Position numbers and translations under genes: made by a program. A model generated the notes under the pieces. The model ran no database searches. It was not told where the DNA came from and worked only from the letters and a program-made list of their open reading frames with translations. A stretch of DNA of 14,318 bases, from contig JAKBQO010000012.1 in assembly GCA_021835185.1 (NCBI GenBank), positions 1 through 14,318 of the forward strand. The letters run 5' to 3'. The DNA is from Thermoplasmata archaeon. Its GTDB lineage: Archaea; Thermoplasmatota; Thermoplasmata; Thermoplasmatales; Thermoplasmataceae. Shown here in pieces: positions 1-7,534 of this stretch (positions are counted from its first letter, which is position 1; each line of letters opens with the position of its first letter).

Positions 1-212
1 GATAATAACGTAGTTGTGATAGCTCCCATGCCCGAAGAGAAAACATTGTAATCTTCAGCTCCTTCCATTTCCTTTATCTTAATGCCAAGATTTTCAACGG
101 TTGGATTATACTCCCTGCTGTACCTGTATTTTTCACCCTCGGGAACTATATACGAACTGGTCTGGTAAATAGGATAAGTAAGTGGTGCTGCATATGCCCT
201 GTTACTGGTCAT
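1..212 (-). CDS. Cys/Met metabolism PLP-dependent enzyme (cystathionine gamma-synthase / sulfhydrylase family), N-terminal part
   Basis: Partial: 70 codons are visible before the window edge. The translation has the hallmark N-terminus of the family: PIYQTSSY near residues 14-21, then YRYSREYNPTVENL (residues 29-42, the family's Y-S-R-x-x-N-P-T block) and FSSGMGAI (residues 58-65). In this family the Y-S-R segment helps bind the cofactor phosphate of the neighbouring subunit and the S-S-G-M-x-A-I segment lies in the PLP site. Such enzymes act in cytoplasmic transsulfuration or direct sulfhydrylation (cystathionine gamma-synthase, cystathionine gamma-lyase, methionine gamma-lyase, O-acetylhomoserine sulfhydrylase). 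The visible part cannot separate these. The start ATG lies inside the end of homoserine kinase (11-base overlap) with a good GGAGG before it, so the two are very probably one operon. That favours a role in methionine synthesis from an activated homoserine. The catalytic lysine lies outside the window. Confidence 0.85.
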   Translation of the reverse strand, partial: MTSNRAYAAPLTYPIYQTSSYIVPEGEKYRYSREYNPTVENLGIKIKEMEGAEDYNVFSSGMGAITTTLL

Positions 213-1113
213 CTAATCCCTCCAGAATACCTGTTTCACGGATACTATAATCTGTATTGTATGACCCCATGACATTTTTTATATCACCGAGCATCTCATC
301 CTTTCTGGTTTTATCATCTGTAAATATTAACATTGTAGGCCCTGCACCGCTTATGCAGGCAGAAACAGCGTTTCTGTTGATAACTTTTTCCTTTATATCC
401 CTGTAAAATGGAAACATGGCTTCCCTGGACCGCTCAACAATATCATCATTCATCCCTTCCCTTATGGCATCACGATCCCCTTTCATAAACCCGTAAAGCA
501 TTGTAGATATCCTGGATGTATGAACTATATGTTCTTCCATTTTTATCGATTGGGGCACAATTGACCTTGCATACCGGGTTTTATTTTTCATACTGATATC
601 TGGTATTACAAGTACCAGATTAAAATCACAATTAATATCAATTTTTTTCACTTTTACAGGAGACGTGGAACTTATAAGTGTGAGCCCTCCATAAATCCCG
701 GAAGAAACATTGTCCGGGTGGGCTGAACCACATGCAGCTATCTCTCCATACATTGAATAATAGACCATTTCATCTTTGCCCATGCCAAGATCCAGGAGTT
801 CATTTACAGACCTTACAGCTGCAGAGGATGAAGCTCCGCTGCTCCCCAGGCCGAGGCCAATTGGGACACCCTTTTTTATTGTTATGTCCAGTCCAGTTTT
901 AATGCCCTTATCTTCCATAATTTTTAGGATGCTTAATCCTGCTGTATTCTTATCCGGCTCTTCCGGGGTAGAATTTGAAATAATCTTTACACCATTGCTA
1001 TTATTGTGCTTTACCGTGACAGAATCAAAGAATGCTTTATGCCCTAAGGACAATATATCATAGCCTGGGCCCAGATTGGCTGAAGAAGAATAACTCTTTT
1101 TTGTAACTTCCAT
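202..1113 (-). CDS. thrB: Homoserine kinase (GHMP family)
   Basis: Phosphorylates homoserine to O-phosphohomoserine in the cytoplasm, the step before threonine synthase. Numbered from the ATG at 1113 (303 aa), the first motif SSANLGPGYD is at 10-19, the GHMP phosphate loop GLGLGSSGASSSA at 86-98, and the C-terminal motif CISGAGPT at 253-260. PDNVSSGIYGG (133-143) is the family's middle conserved block. Length is typical. The frame is open upstream to an ATG at 1131, but the 1113 start is preferred: family members begin only a few residues before the SSANLGPG motif, and a TATA-like box is centred about 24 bases before 1113, whereas it would overlap the longer start. Its end overlaps the following PLP enzyme by 11 bases, which links phosphohomoserine production to a possible methionine branch enzyme. 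Confidence 0.92.
   Translation of the reverse strand: MEVTKKSYSSSANLGPGYDILSLGHKAFFDSVTVKHNNSNGVKIISNSTPEEPDKNTAGLSILKIMEDKGIKTGLDITIKKGVPIGLGLGSSGASSSAAVRSVNELLDLGMGKDEMVYYSMYGEIAACGSAHPDNVSSGIYGGLTLISSTSPVKVKKIDINCDFNLVLVIPDISMKNKTRYARSIVPQSIKMEEHIVHTSRISTMLYGFMKGDRDAIREGMNDDIVERSREAMFPFYRDIKEKVINRNAVSACISGAGPTMLIFTDDKTRKDEMLGDIKNVMGSYNTDYSIRETGILEGLDDQ
218..223 (-). promoter_or_regulatory. Ribosome binding site of the Cys/Met PLP enzyme
   Basis: On the minus strand GGAGGG lies 5 bases before the ATG at 212, inside the last codons of homoserine kinase. It complements the anti-Shine-Dalgarno end of 16S rRNA and fixes the start of the downstream gene. Confidence 0.8.
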
Positions 1114-1131
1114 ATAATACGATTCATTCAT

Positions 1132-1141
1132 AAAATAAATT
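1132..1141 (-). promoter_or_regulatory. TATA box of thrB
   Basis: AATTTATTTT on the minus strand, centred about 24 bases before the ATG at 1113, fits a leaderless archaeal promoter. Confidence 0.5.
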
Positions 1142-1251
1142 AGTTATTTAATGTAATATTATTGCAGGTAATATTGAACGATAAAATACACAGGCGTAGA
1201 AATAATTAATGTAAAAATTCTGTTACATTGCAAGCTTGAACAGCAAGCGGG

Positions 1252-1261
1252 ATACATGTAT
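1252..1261. promoter_or_regulatory. 10-base perfect palindrome upstream of the secreted-protein gene
   Basis: ATACATGTAT is its own reverse complement. It lies in the divergent gap between thrB and the secreted-protein gene, about 75 bases before the latter's start. A short GCTTG/CAAGC inverted repeat (about 1233-1247) lies just before it. It could be an operator, but in AT-rich DNA a 10-base palindrome can arise by chance. Confidence 0.25.
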
Positions 1262-1301
1262 AAATTTATCTACTAAATTATTTATTAATATTATTATCTA
1301 A

Positions 1302-1318
1302 ATATATATATATATATT
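1302..1318 (+). promoter_or_regulatory. TATA box (AT dinucleotide run) of the secreted-protein gene
   Basis: An uninterrupted alternating AT run centred near 1310, about 26 bases before the ATG at 1336. The distance fits a transcript starting at or very near the start codon. Confidence 0.6.
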
Positions 1319-1335
1319 GGAATGTTAATCTTATT

Positions 1336-2211
1336 ATGAATAAAAAGAAGTTAATAATAGGTGTACTAATTGCAGCAATATTTGTGATGGTATCCTTTGC
1401 GCCGGTAACAAATGCAACAAATAATACCGACCAGCGTGTTAATGTCGTTACTTCTGATATCTCGGCACAACCGCACGCCAGCAATTTAAACGGCAAACAG
1501 ATTAATGTAGTAAAATATAATGACAGTGTCAACATGTTAAGCAATCGTATTTATATGAATATGGCGTTCTCTGTGACCAATAATACAGGTAATAACCAGC
1601 ATATAACAGAACATGGAAAATTCGGCAACGTATCTGTATTTGAATCAGGGAACAGGATATATCTTAATATGACTATTATCCCAAACAATAAAATAAATAA
1701 AGTTCCTGGTGATTGTTCAAATATATATTATAAATTTCCTAAAAATCATGAAGCAGCCTTATACGTTACTAAACTGCCTGTAATATCAGGAGCCAGTGAT
1801 GCTACAATAATAGCCGTTTTTGGAGAGGTTGTTTCAGGCGAGGTCGGGTCACTTGAAGGTGCAGTTTATTATGGAAGCGCGGCTGCATCAATTGTTTTGC
1901 CAGGACTTCTGGCACCAATAGTTGCAGCTTTAGCACTGGACTATATAGCTATAGATGTATACGCCTCTGAGAATCATGACCCGACTGTGTATTTTGATCT
2001 CGGTGCAAGCTGGGGTACCAAATGGTATAATTTCTATGATGTTGGTATTTATGGGGAAGAGGGTGCATTTACCGGTACAGCTGATTCTGGCAGCAGCGGT
2101 ATTTATATCCCAGTATCTATTGCATTTGGGGATTCTGCAAAATATCCACCTTTATCGGGATACGCCCCACATACAGGAGTATGGAATCCAAATGAGGAAC
2201 CACCATGGTAA
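1336..2211 (+). CDS. Secreted protein of unknown function with a glycine/alanine-rich hydrophobic core
   Basis: Not recognised. The 291-residue product begins with a classic signal peptide: lysines at 3-5, a hydrophobic core to about 22, and a likely cleavage after TNA at 27. Residues 28-115 are polar and Asn-rich, with five N-x-S/T sequons (29, 62, 82, 98, 111) and a degenerate 36-residue repeat sharing NxSV and NRIYxNM (62-76 and 98-112). Residues 157-210 are hydrophobic and Gly/Ala-rich (for example SAAASIVLPGLLAPIVAALA), enough for one or two membrane helices. The tail (211-291) is aromatic, with four Trp and many Tyr and Gly, ending NPNEEPPW. There is one Cys (127). The stop overlaps the start of a small membrane protein by 7 bases, so the two are co-expressed. 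A hydrophobic helix region followed by an aromatic tail, paired with a small membrane protein, recalls membrane-acting bacteriocin/immunity cassettes. That is inference; a surface-layer-associated glycoprotein is the main alternative. Confidence 0.75.
   Translation: MNKKKLIIGVLIAAIFVMVSFAPVTNATNNTDQRVNVVTSDISAQPHASNLNGKQINVVKYNDSVNMLSNRIYMNMAFSVTNNTGNNQHITEHGKFGNVSVFESGNRIYLNMTIIPNNKINKVPGDCSNIYYKFPKNHEAALYVTKLPVISGASDATIIAVFGEVVSGEVGSLEGAVYYGSAAASIVLPGLLAPIVAALALDYIAIDVYASENHDPTVYFDLGASWGTKWYNFYDVGIYGEEGAFTGTADSGSSGIYIPVSIAFGDSAKYPPLSGYAPHTGVWNPNEEPPW
2194..2198 (+). promoter_or_regulatory. Ribosome binding site of the small membrane protein
   Basis: GAGGA, with GAGG ending 7 bases before the ATG at 2205, inside the last codons of the secreted-protein gene. 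It supports the overlapping start. Confidence 0.5.
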
Positions 2212-2639
2212 TCCTTAATTATTTATTACTGGCTATTTTTATGATTTCTGTCATTGTTTTTTTAGAAAGAAGCTTTAAGGTTAAGAATGTTATAAAGAAA
2301 AACACTGGAATTCAGGAAAATATAGTTGTATTTAAAAATTTAAAAGAATTGACCCACATAATTCTGGTTATCTCTATAGCTTTTATAACAAATTCCATTT
2401 CATTTGTAATACTAACAGAAAATACATTGTTTTTTTATATTTATTTTGCATTCACAAGTTTATTAGAAATTGGATTAGTTGATAATTTTATCCTGGTAGG
2501 GCATTTAAGCAAGAAGAAACTTAATCCAAAATTATATATAAAAAAAGCACACAAAATCAATATTTACATTTTTTTATCATTAATAATATATTTTGTTGTG
2601 TATGTATATGTTGTACTCCATTTTTTCCTGTTTAAATGA
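2205..2639 (+). CDS. Small four-helix membrane protein of unknown function
   Basis: Not recognised. The 144 residues hold four likely transmembrane segments (about 2-20, 49-70, 75-98 and 120-142) joined by short, Lys-rich loops: the first loop has many Lys and the third reads HLSKKKLNPKLYIKKAHK. No catalytic motif is seen. It starts 7 bases before the end of the secreted-protein gene, with a GAGG before the ATG, so translation is probably coupled. The G+C of the gene is about a quarter by my hand count, against about 45% in a sampled stretch of VAT next door. In two-gene cassettes a small polytopic protein after a secreted protein may be an immunity, export or anchoring partner. Which of these applies cannot be told from the sequence. 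Confidence 0.75.
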   Translation: MVILNYLLLAIFMISVIVFLERSFKVKNVIKKNTGIQENIVVFKNLKELTHIILVISIAFITNSISFVILTENTLFFYIYFAFTSLLEIGLVDNFILVGHLSKKKLNPKLYIKKAHKINIYIFLSLIIYFVVYVYVVLHFFLFK

Positions 2640-2826
2640 TTCAAATTAGGTATCTATAATCGATTTTCCAGTATTTTAAATCCAGATTACTACATTTTTC
2701 TATATTATTCATAAATCCATAAACTCAAAAACTTCCAATTTATAAAAGAAGCAGTCTGTATTAGTTTCATAACATAAAATTATACAATATCAATATTTTA
2801 AAATACTATTTAGTAAATAAGGGTTT
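2640..2826. other. AT-rich intergenic region before VAT
   Basis: 187 bases with no open frame of note. A T-rich stretch near 2694-2700 could end the upstream transcript. A second TATA-like element (TTTATAAAAG, near 2741) and the better-placed one near 2800 may both serve VAT. Confidence 0.4.
2795..2804 (+). promoter_or_regulatory. TATA box of VAT
   Basis: ATTTTAAAAT, centred about 27 bases before the ATG at 2827. No Shine-Dalgarno sequence is seen before that ATG. Confidence 0.45.
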
Positions 2827-5061
2827 ATGAAACCAAATGATGGTATATTACTCAGGATAGCTGAGGCAAATGCAACCGATCCCGGCATGGCCAGGGTTAG
2901 GCTTGATGAAATTTCCAGATTAGATCTTGACGTTGAAATAGGCGACGTTGTCGCTATTGAAAAGGTACGGTCTACTGTGGGGAGAGTATTCAGATCCAGG
3001 CCAGAGGACGAAAACAAGGGCATTGTTAGAATAGATAGTGTAATGAGAAATAACTGCGGCGCTTCTATCGGAGACAAGGTAAAGGTAAAAAAGGTAGAAG
3101 TTGAGGAAGCAAAGAAAGTGGTACTCGCACCCATAATAAGAAAAGACCAGAAATTAAGGTTCGGGGAAGGCATAGATGATTTTGTCCAGAAAGCCCTTAT
3201 AAGGAGGCCTTTGATAGAACAGGATAGCATAAGCGTCCCTGGATTAACGCTAGCAGGGCACACAGGTTTGCTATTTAAGGTAATCAAAACAATTCCAAGC
3301 AAGATACCGGTGGAAGTCAGTGAAGAAACACGTGTTGAAATCAGGGAAGATCCAGCTTCTGAAGTCCTTGAAGAAGTGACAAAGGTAAGTTATGAGGATA
3401 TAGGGGGCCTTTCTGACCAGCTAGGCAAAATAAGGGAAATAATTGAGCTTCCACTGAAACACCCGGAGCTTTTTGAAAGGCTGGGCATAACACCGCCCAA
3501 GGGAGTCCTGCTTAATGGTCCACCAGGTACCGGGAAAACCCTTATAGCAAAGGCTGTTGCAAACGAAAGTGGTGCAAATTTCTTTGCTATCAATGGCCCT
3601 GAAATTATGAGCAAGTATTATGGGCAGAGTGAACAGAAACTCCGTGAGATATTCCAGAAGGCAGACGAATCCGAGCCATCTATAATATTCATAGATGAAA
3701 TAGATTCCATAGCCCCGAAAAGGGAAGATGTGCAGGGCGAGGTAGAAAGGAGAGTGGTAGCCCAGCTTCTTACCCTGATGGATGGATTGAAGGACAGGGG
3801 TCATGTTATAGTTATCGGCGCAACAAACAGGTTAGACGCTGTTGACCCTGCTCTTAGAAGGCCAGGAAGGTTTGACCGTGAAATTGTTATCGGAGTTCCT
3901 GATAAAAAGGGCAGAATGGAAATCCTTACAATACACACCAGGGGAATGCCCCTTGGCATGGATGATGAGAAGGAAAGTGAATTCTTCAGCAGAATAGCCG
4001 ACATTACATACGGTTTTGTTGGGGCAGATCTGGCGGCTTTAACAAGGGAATCTGCTATGAATGCACTCAGGAGGTATTTGCCTGAAATTGATCTGGATAA
4101 GCCAATACCCACTGAGGTACTGGAGAAAATGATTGTTACAGAGGACGATTTCATGGAAGCACTCAAAACAATTGAACCCAGCAGCCTCAGGGAAGTAACA
4201 GTCGAAGTTCCAAATATAAAATGGAACGATATTGGTGGACTCGAAGCCCTGAAATCAGAACTCCGTGAAGCTGTGGAACTGCCACTTTTAAATCCAGACG
4301 TATTTAGCAGGCTGGGAATCAGGGCACCAAAAGGATTCTTGCTTTATGGCCCACCAGGTACCGGAAAAACCCTGCTTGCCAAGGCAGTGGCTAACGAAAG
4401 CAACGCCAATTTCATCTCCGTGAAAGGCCCGGAAGTTCTCTCCAAGTGGGTTGGTGATAGTGAAAAGGCTGTCCGTGAAATATTCAAGAAGGCAAAACAG
4501 GTATCACCTGCAATCATATTTATGGATGAAATAGATTCAATTGCACCCAGAAGGGGGACATCCATGGATTCAGGGGTTACAGAACGTATTGTTAACCAGC
4601 TGTTGACTTCAATGGATGGCATTGAGGTACTGAAAGGGGTGGTGGTTATAGCCGCTACAAACAGGCCTGATATAATTGACCCTGCATTGCTAAGGGCAGG
4701 CAGATTTGATAAAATCATATACATACCGCCGCCTGAAGAGGAAGGCCGTTTAAAGATACTGGAAGTCCACACAAGGAAAATGCCCCTTGCGAAAGATGTT
4801 GATCTCAAGGATATTGCCAGAAAAACTGACGGATACGTTGGGGCTGACCTGGAAAATCTCTGCAGAGAAGCCGGAATGATGGCATACCGTAACAACCCTG
4901 AAGCAACCGAGGTCAATCAGGATGCATTTATAAAAGCCATGAAAACTATACGCCCATCCATAGACAAGAACGTTACTAAGTTCTATAATGACCTTGCAGC
5001 GACTATGGGAAGGGATATAAGCGAGAAGAAGAAAACAGAGGACCTGGGCTTATACCAGTAA
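2827..5061 (+). CDS. vat: VAT, archaeal Cdc48/p97 AAA+ unfoldase
   Basis: A hexameric ATPase that unfolds proteins in the cytoplasm and can feed the 20S proteasome. At 744 aa it matches the Thermoplasma protein in length and closely in sequence. The N-domain (about 1-180) carries the double-psi barrel segment [22 protein letters not shown] split around 24-45. Domain D1 has Walker A GPPGTGKT at 231-238, Walker B with acidic pair D290-E291, and RRPGRFD. Domain D2 has Walker A GPPGTGKT at 508-515, Walker B D567-E568, and LRAGRFD. Both ATP sites therefore look intact. The residue before the D1 Walker A is Asn where Tyr is usual. The last three residues, LYQ, fit the hydrophobic-Tyr-any pattern that docks proteasome activators on the 20S ring. 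It is transcribed alone, and its stop codon abuts the stop of the convergent channel gene with no base between. Confidence 0.97.
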   Translation: MKPNDGILLRIAEANATDPGMARVRLDEISRLDLDVEIGDVVAIEKVRSTVGRVFRSRPEDENKGIVRIDSVMRNNCGASIGDKVKVKKVEVEEAKKVVLAPIIRKDQKLRFGEGIDDFVQKALIRRPLIEQDSISVPGLTLAGHTGLLFKVIKTIPSKIPVEVSEETRVEIREDPASEVLEEVTKVSYEDIGGLSDQLGKIREIIELPLKHPELFERLGITPPKGVLLNGPPGTGKTLIAKAVANESGANFFAINGPEIMSKYYGQSEQKLREIFQKADESEPSIIFIDEIDSIAPKREDVQGEVERRVVAQLLTLMDGLKDRGHVIVIGATNRLDAVDPALRRPGRFDREIVIGVPDKKGRMEILTIHTRGMPLGMDDEKESEFFSRIADITYGFVGADLAALTRESAMNALRRYLPEIDLDKPIPTEVLEKMIVTEDDFMEALKTIEPSSLREVTVEVPNIKWNDIGGLEALKSELREAVELPLLNPDVFSRLGIRAPKGFLLYGPPGTGKTLLAKAVANESNANFISVKGPEVLSKWVGDSEKAVREIFKKAKQVSPAIIFMDEIDSIAPRRGTSMDSGVTERIVNQLLTSMDGIEVLKGVVVIAATNRPDIIDPALLRAGRFDKIIYIPPPEEEGRLKILEVHTRKMPLAKDVDLKDIARKTDGYVGADLENLCREAGMMAYRNNPEATEVNQDAFIKAMKTIRPSIDKNVTKFYNDLAATMGRDISEKKKTEDLGLYQ

Positions 5062-6051
5062 TCAATTTTTTATAAATATATAACTATCAACATCTATTTT
5101 TTTATCTGAATTTTCCCTTAAGTATATTTTATCCTGCTTTCTGAATGCAAGAACGATACGGTTTTCCTTTTCCATATTGCTGATAAATTCATGGTATGTG
5201 CTGCTGGCATATTTTTCATCTATATCTTCCTCGGAAATGCTATTGGACATTAAGAGGTCATTGATAAACTCCGGAATTCCAGGAATCATTATTGAAGAAT
5301 AGATTAGCATAGATGATACATCGCCTTTTATTATTATATCATCCATAAAACTTGACGCGTGTTCACGGCTGTCGGGGTTCAAAATTTCACCTATAATTCT
5401 AATTTCCGGGTTAAGTTTCCTTATTATCATTGCAGATAATATGCTTTCAGCATCCATTGCCATCTGTTCCTTATCCTCGGACCTTGAAAAAATTATTACC
5501 GATGAGGCCTTTTTTATTCCTGCCCTTATAAGATCATTTTCCCGGAGAAAACTGCCTTTAATGTACGTGTATTCATTATCGCCTTTAACCTCATTTTCAT
5601 TGAGTATAACAATGTCAATGCCATCATATTTTATTTTATCAAGCACTTTTTTTGTACTTTCATTATAGTTGCATAGCACTATGTGTTTCTTTTCAGCAGC
5701 CATTCTCTCACCTAATTTTGAAGATAATCTGATATCTATTAACATGCTTGTCAATCCTGCCATCAGATAACCCAGTGAACCTATCCCGATTACCATTATA
5801 AGCATGCCATTTGCTCTCCCTGCAAGGCCATAAACAGGAGTGTCCCCATATCCAACAGTCGTTATTGTCTGCATTGTCCACCAGAGGCTTGAAAATAAAG
5901 AATGAATTCCACTGGAAACAATCGAATCCTCAATAAAAAACTCACTGAATACAGAATATACTATCACCGCTATTGTTAGAATAGAAGCTTTTATCACATG
6001 ATTTCTGGAGTATTTCCTGAATTTTTTGAAAAAGAGGAAAAACGGATTCAC
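5062..6051 (-). CDS. MthK-like potassium channel with RCK domain
   Basis: A two-helix potassium channel with a cytoplasmic ligand-gating domain; family members assemble as tetramers. In the 329 residues, TM1 is about 18-40, the pore helix about 50-62, the selectivity filter TTVGYGD at 64-70, and TM2 about 80-106 with glycines at 89 and 91 where a gating hinge would be. The RCK N-lobe (about 122-240) begins HIVLCNYNES, the MthK-type variant of the Rossmann start (compare C-G-W-S-E-S) rather than a strict GxGxxG nucleotide loop, so Ca2+ or another ion is likelier than NAD as ligand. A C-lobe follows to 329. Met117, right before the RCK domain, has AGGTGA 4 bases upstream and could start a free RCK protein. 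Related Thermoplasma channels are known. Potassium uptake and inside-positive membrane potential matter in acidophiles; that link is inference. Confidence 0.93.
   Translation of the reverse strand: MNPFFLFFKKFRKYSRNHVIKASILTIAVIVYSVFSEFFIEDSIVSSGIHSLFSSLWWTMQTITTVGYGDTPVYGLAGRANGMLIMVIGIGSLGYLMAGLTSMLIDIRLSSKLGERMAAEKKHIVLCNYNESTKKVLDKIKYDGIDIVILNENEVKGDNEYTYIKGSFLRENDLIRAGIKKASSVIIFSRSEDKEQMAMDAESILSAMIIRKLNPEIRIIGEILNPDSREHASSFMDDIIIKGDVSSMLIYSSIMIPGIPEFINDLLMSNSISEEDIDEKYASSTYHEFISNMEKENRIVLAFRKQDKIYLRENSDKKIDVDSYIFIKN
5708..5713 (-). promoter_or_regulatory. Candidate internal ribosome binding site inside the potassium channel gene
   Basis: AGGTGA on the minus strand, 4 bases before the internal ATG at 5703 (Met117 of the channel). 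It matches the extended anti-Shine-Dalgarno complement GGAGGTGA. Confidence 0.4.
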
Positions 6052-6070
6052 TATCTTTTATGGTAATTGA

Positions 6071-6080
6071 ATATTTATTT
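6071..6080 (-). promoter_or_regulatory. TATA box of the potassium channel gene
   Basis: AAATAAATAT on the minus strand, centred about 25 bases before the ATG at 6051. Confidence 0.5.
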
Positions 6081-6207
6081 TTTTAGACAATCGATGTGCT
6101 ATATATCACTCTGATGGCATATATGATTTATAAAGCATAGAAATAAAGGATTTATAGAAAATTTCCACCGGAGCAATGGCATGCAAATAGTATATAGAAA
6201 ATAACCG

Positions 6208-6226
6208 GATGGATATAATTTCCATC
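6208..6226. terminator. Weak hairpin downstream of aRF1
   Basis: GATGGA and TCCATC form a perfect 6-base stem around a 7-base loop, starting 28 bases after the aRF1 stop. On the minus strand a T-rich stretch follows at a distance. It may mark the 3' end of the aRF1 mRNA. The rest of the 6052-6253 gap shows no gene. Confidence 0.2.
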
Positions 6227-6253
6227 ACAATAATTGCTGTGTTTTCTGGCACT

Positions 6254-7492
6254 TCATATGTTTAACTGGTTTTCGGGAACATACCTTAATATTCCTGCCA
6301 ATCCCCCAAATGCTGTTTTTAATAACCTTCCCTCATCGCTATCTTCTGAAACCATTTCTACCTTCGTTCCTGATTCCTCCGCCATTTTATAGAGGTCTTC
6401 TATGAAATCATCCTCCTTTTCGAAGTTCATAGGGGTGTTATCATTGTCGCATACTGGTTCTTCAGTTGGCTCATCCGTGAATGTTTTCTCCGCACCACAT
6501 ACAGGGCATTTATAAAAATATTTTATTTTTCTTATACTATCTGATACTATCAGCAATTCGATATTTTTCATTTTCAAAGCATTGATTATTGAAGCTTCAC
6601 CATATACGCCAAGCCCACCATCAGATTTTTTTATTTCCCTGAGAAACCTGTTTATAATGTCCTTTTCCCGTGTTATCCTCATATCCTTTATTGATTCAGA
6701 TGCCTTTTCTACCAGTTCCCTTAATCCTGATTCATCCGTGTATCCTATATCAAATAGATCCTTTATCTTATCTTTTATTTCATTCCTCAGATAATCTTTC
6801 TCTATAAAATACTCCTTTGTTGCGCCAGGGCCGCCAACAAATATGGTTATTACATCCTTTATAACTGGCATAAATGTACTGTTTGCTATATCTCCTATCT
6901 TTTTAAAAAACTCATTTGCGGCAATTTCTATAAGCCTTTCGAACCTTCGCGATGACTGTCCACCCTGTCGGTGCTTGCTTGGAACCAGTGAATATTCATA
7001 GTCAACAACATCTATTTTTGTCCCTCGAAGGAAACCGATAGTTGCCTCTTTTCTGTCTATTACTATAAGCCCGTATAATTCCTTTTCTTTCAACTGGTCT
7101 GTTAGCTGCTCCAGATGGAAGCTCGAATCACACTTATATAAAAAGGTCTGTATAGCCTGTGGAGGTTCTATTATCTTTGTATACATCTCTGTCTGGTCAC
7201 CTCGCGTTGCGACATGGCCGACAAAAAACACAAGCCCGTGTTCAGGCGGCTGTTTATAATATTTTAGCCTGGACATTATGGACTCGATAGCGCCCAGGAC
7301 ATTTTTTCTGGTTGTTTTTGATTTAATGTTTGAAGAAGTGGAAAACTCCTCCCTTAAATACTGTACCACATCAGAAATCTGTTTGTCTGGCGGGATGTAA
7401 AGTGATATTAATTCCGTTCCACGGCCATGTAATTTAGACAGCTCTTCCATGGCTTTTTTAAATTCATAGCGTTTATAATCTTCATCATCCAT
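6254..7492 (-). CDS. prf1: Peptide chain release factor aRF1
   Basis: Reads all three stop codons in the ribosomal A site and triggers release of the finished chain. From the ATG at 7492 (412 aa) the stop-codon motif NIKS is at 55-58, YxCxxxF at 119-125 (YKCDSSF), and the peptidyl-tRNA hydrolysis motif GGQ at 177-179. The C-terminal domain has a small zinc-finger-like insert with Cys at 329, 332 and 348; a fourth Cys ligand is not seen. Family length is about 410-420. The frame stays open to an ATG at 7534, but that adds 14 residues ([14 protein letters not shown]) without family counterpart, leaves no base between it and the divergent pyrH start, and would swallow the promoter. The 7492 start has a TATA-like box about 23 bases upstream. 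Confidence 0.96.
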   Translation of the reverse strand: MDDEDYKRYEFKKAMEELSKLHGRGTELISLYIPPDKQISDVVQYLREEFSTSSNIKSKTTRKNVLGAIESIMSRLKYYKQPPEHGLVFFVGHVATRGDQTEMYTKIIEPPQAIQTFLYKCDSSFHLEQLTDQLKEKELYGLIVIDRKEATIGFLRGTKIDVVDYEYSLVPSKHRQGGQSSRRFERLIEIAANEFFKKIGDIANSTFMPVIKDVITIFVGGPGATKEYFIEKDYLRNEIKDKIKDLFDIGYTDESGLRELVEKASESIKDMRITREKDIINRFLREIKKSDGGLGVYGEASIINALKMKNIELLIVSDSIRKIKYFYKCPVCGAEKTFTDEPTEEPVCDNDNTPMNFEKEDDFIEDLYKMAEESGTKVEMVSEDSDEGRLLKTAFGGLAGILRYVPENQLNI

Positions 7493-7501
7493 TATAGAAA
7501 A

Positions 7502-7510
7502 TTTTATAAT
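7502..7510 (+). promoter_or_regulatory. TATA box of pyrH
   Basis: TTTTATAAT, centred about 29 bases before the ATG at 7535. It lies immediately beside the aRF1 box on the other strand. Confidence 0.45.
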
Positions 7511-7519
7511 AATATTTAA
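7511..7519 (-). promoter_or_regulatory. TATA box of aRF1
   Basis: TTAAATATT on the minus strand, centred about 23 bases before the ATG at 7492, inside the 42-base divergent gap. Confidence 0.5.
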
Positions 7520-7534
7520 CCTTAATGAAATCAA

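Noticed and set aside
1114..1131. Longer homoserine kinase start at 1131
   Set aside because: It adds six residues before the usual family N-terminus and overlaps the TATA-like box at 1132-1141.
1301..1318. AT dinucleotide run as a microsatellite or phase-variable tract
   Set aside because: Its position 26 bases before a start codon makes a TATA box the simpler explanation. Length variation cannot be judged from one sequence.
2790..3302. Long minus-strand frames opposite VAT (2790-3302, 3801-4166, 4344-4916) and similar frames opposite aRF1, homocitrate synthase, the ABC genes and arsB
   Set aside because: They mirror strongly conserved coding sequence on the other strand, match no family, and have no promoter or ribosome site.
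6052..6253. Possible small gene or C/D-box RNA in the gap before the channel
   Set aside because: Only very short frames are present, and no convincing paired C and D boxes or strong stem were found.
7493..7534. Longer aRF1 start at 7534 (14 extra residues)
   Set aside because: The extension has no family counterpart, removes all space to the divergent pyrH start, and covers both TATA-like boxes.
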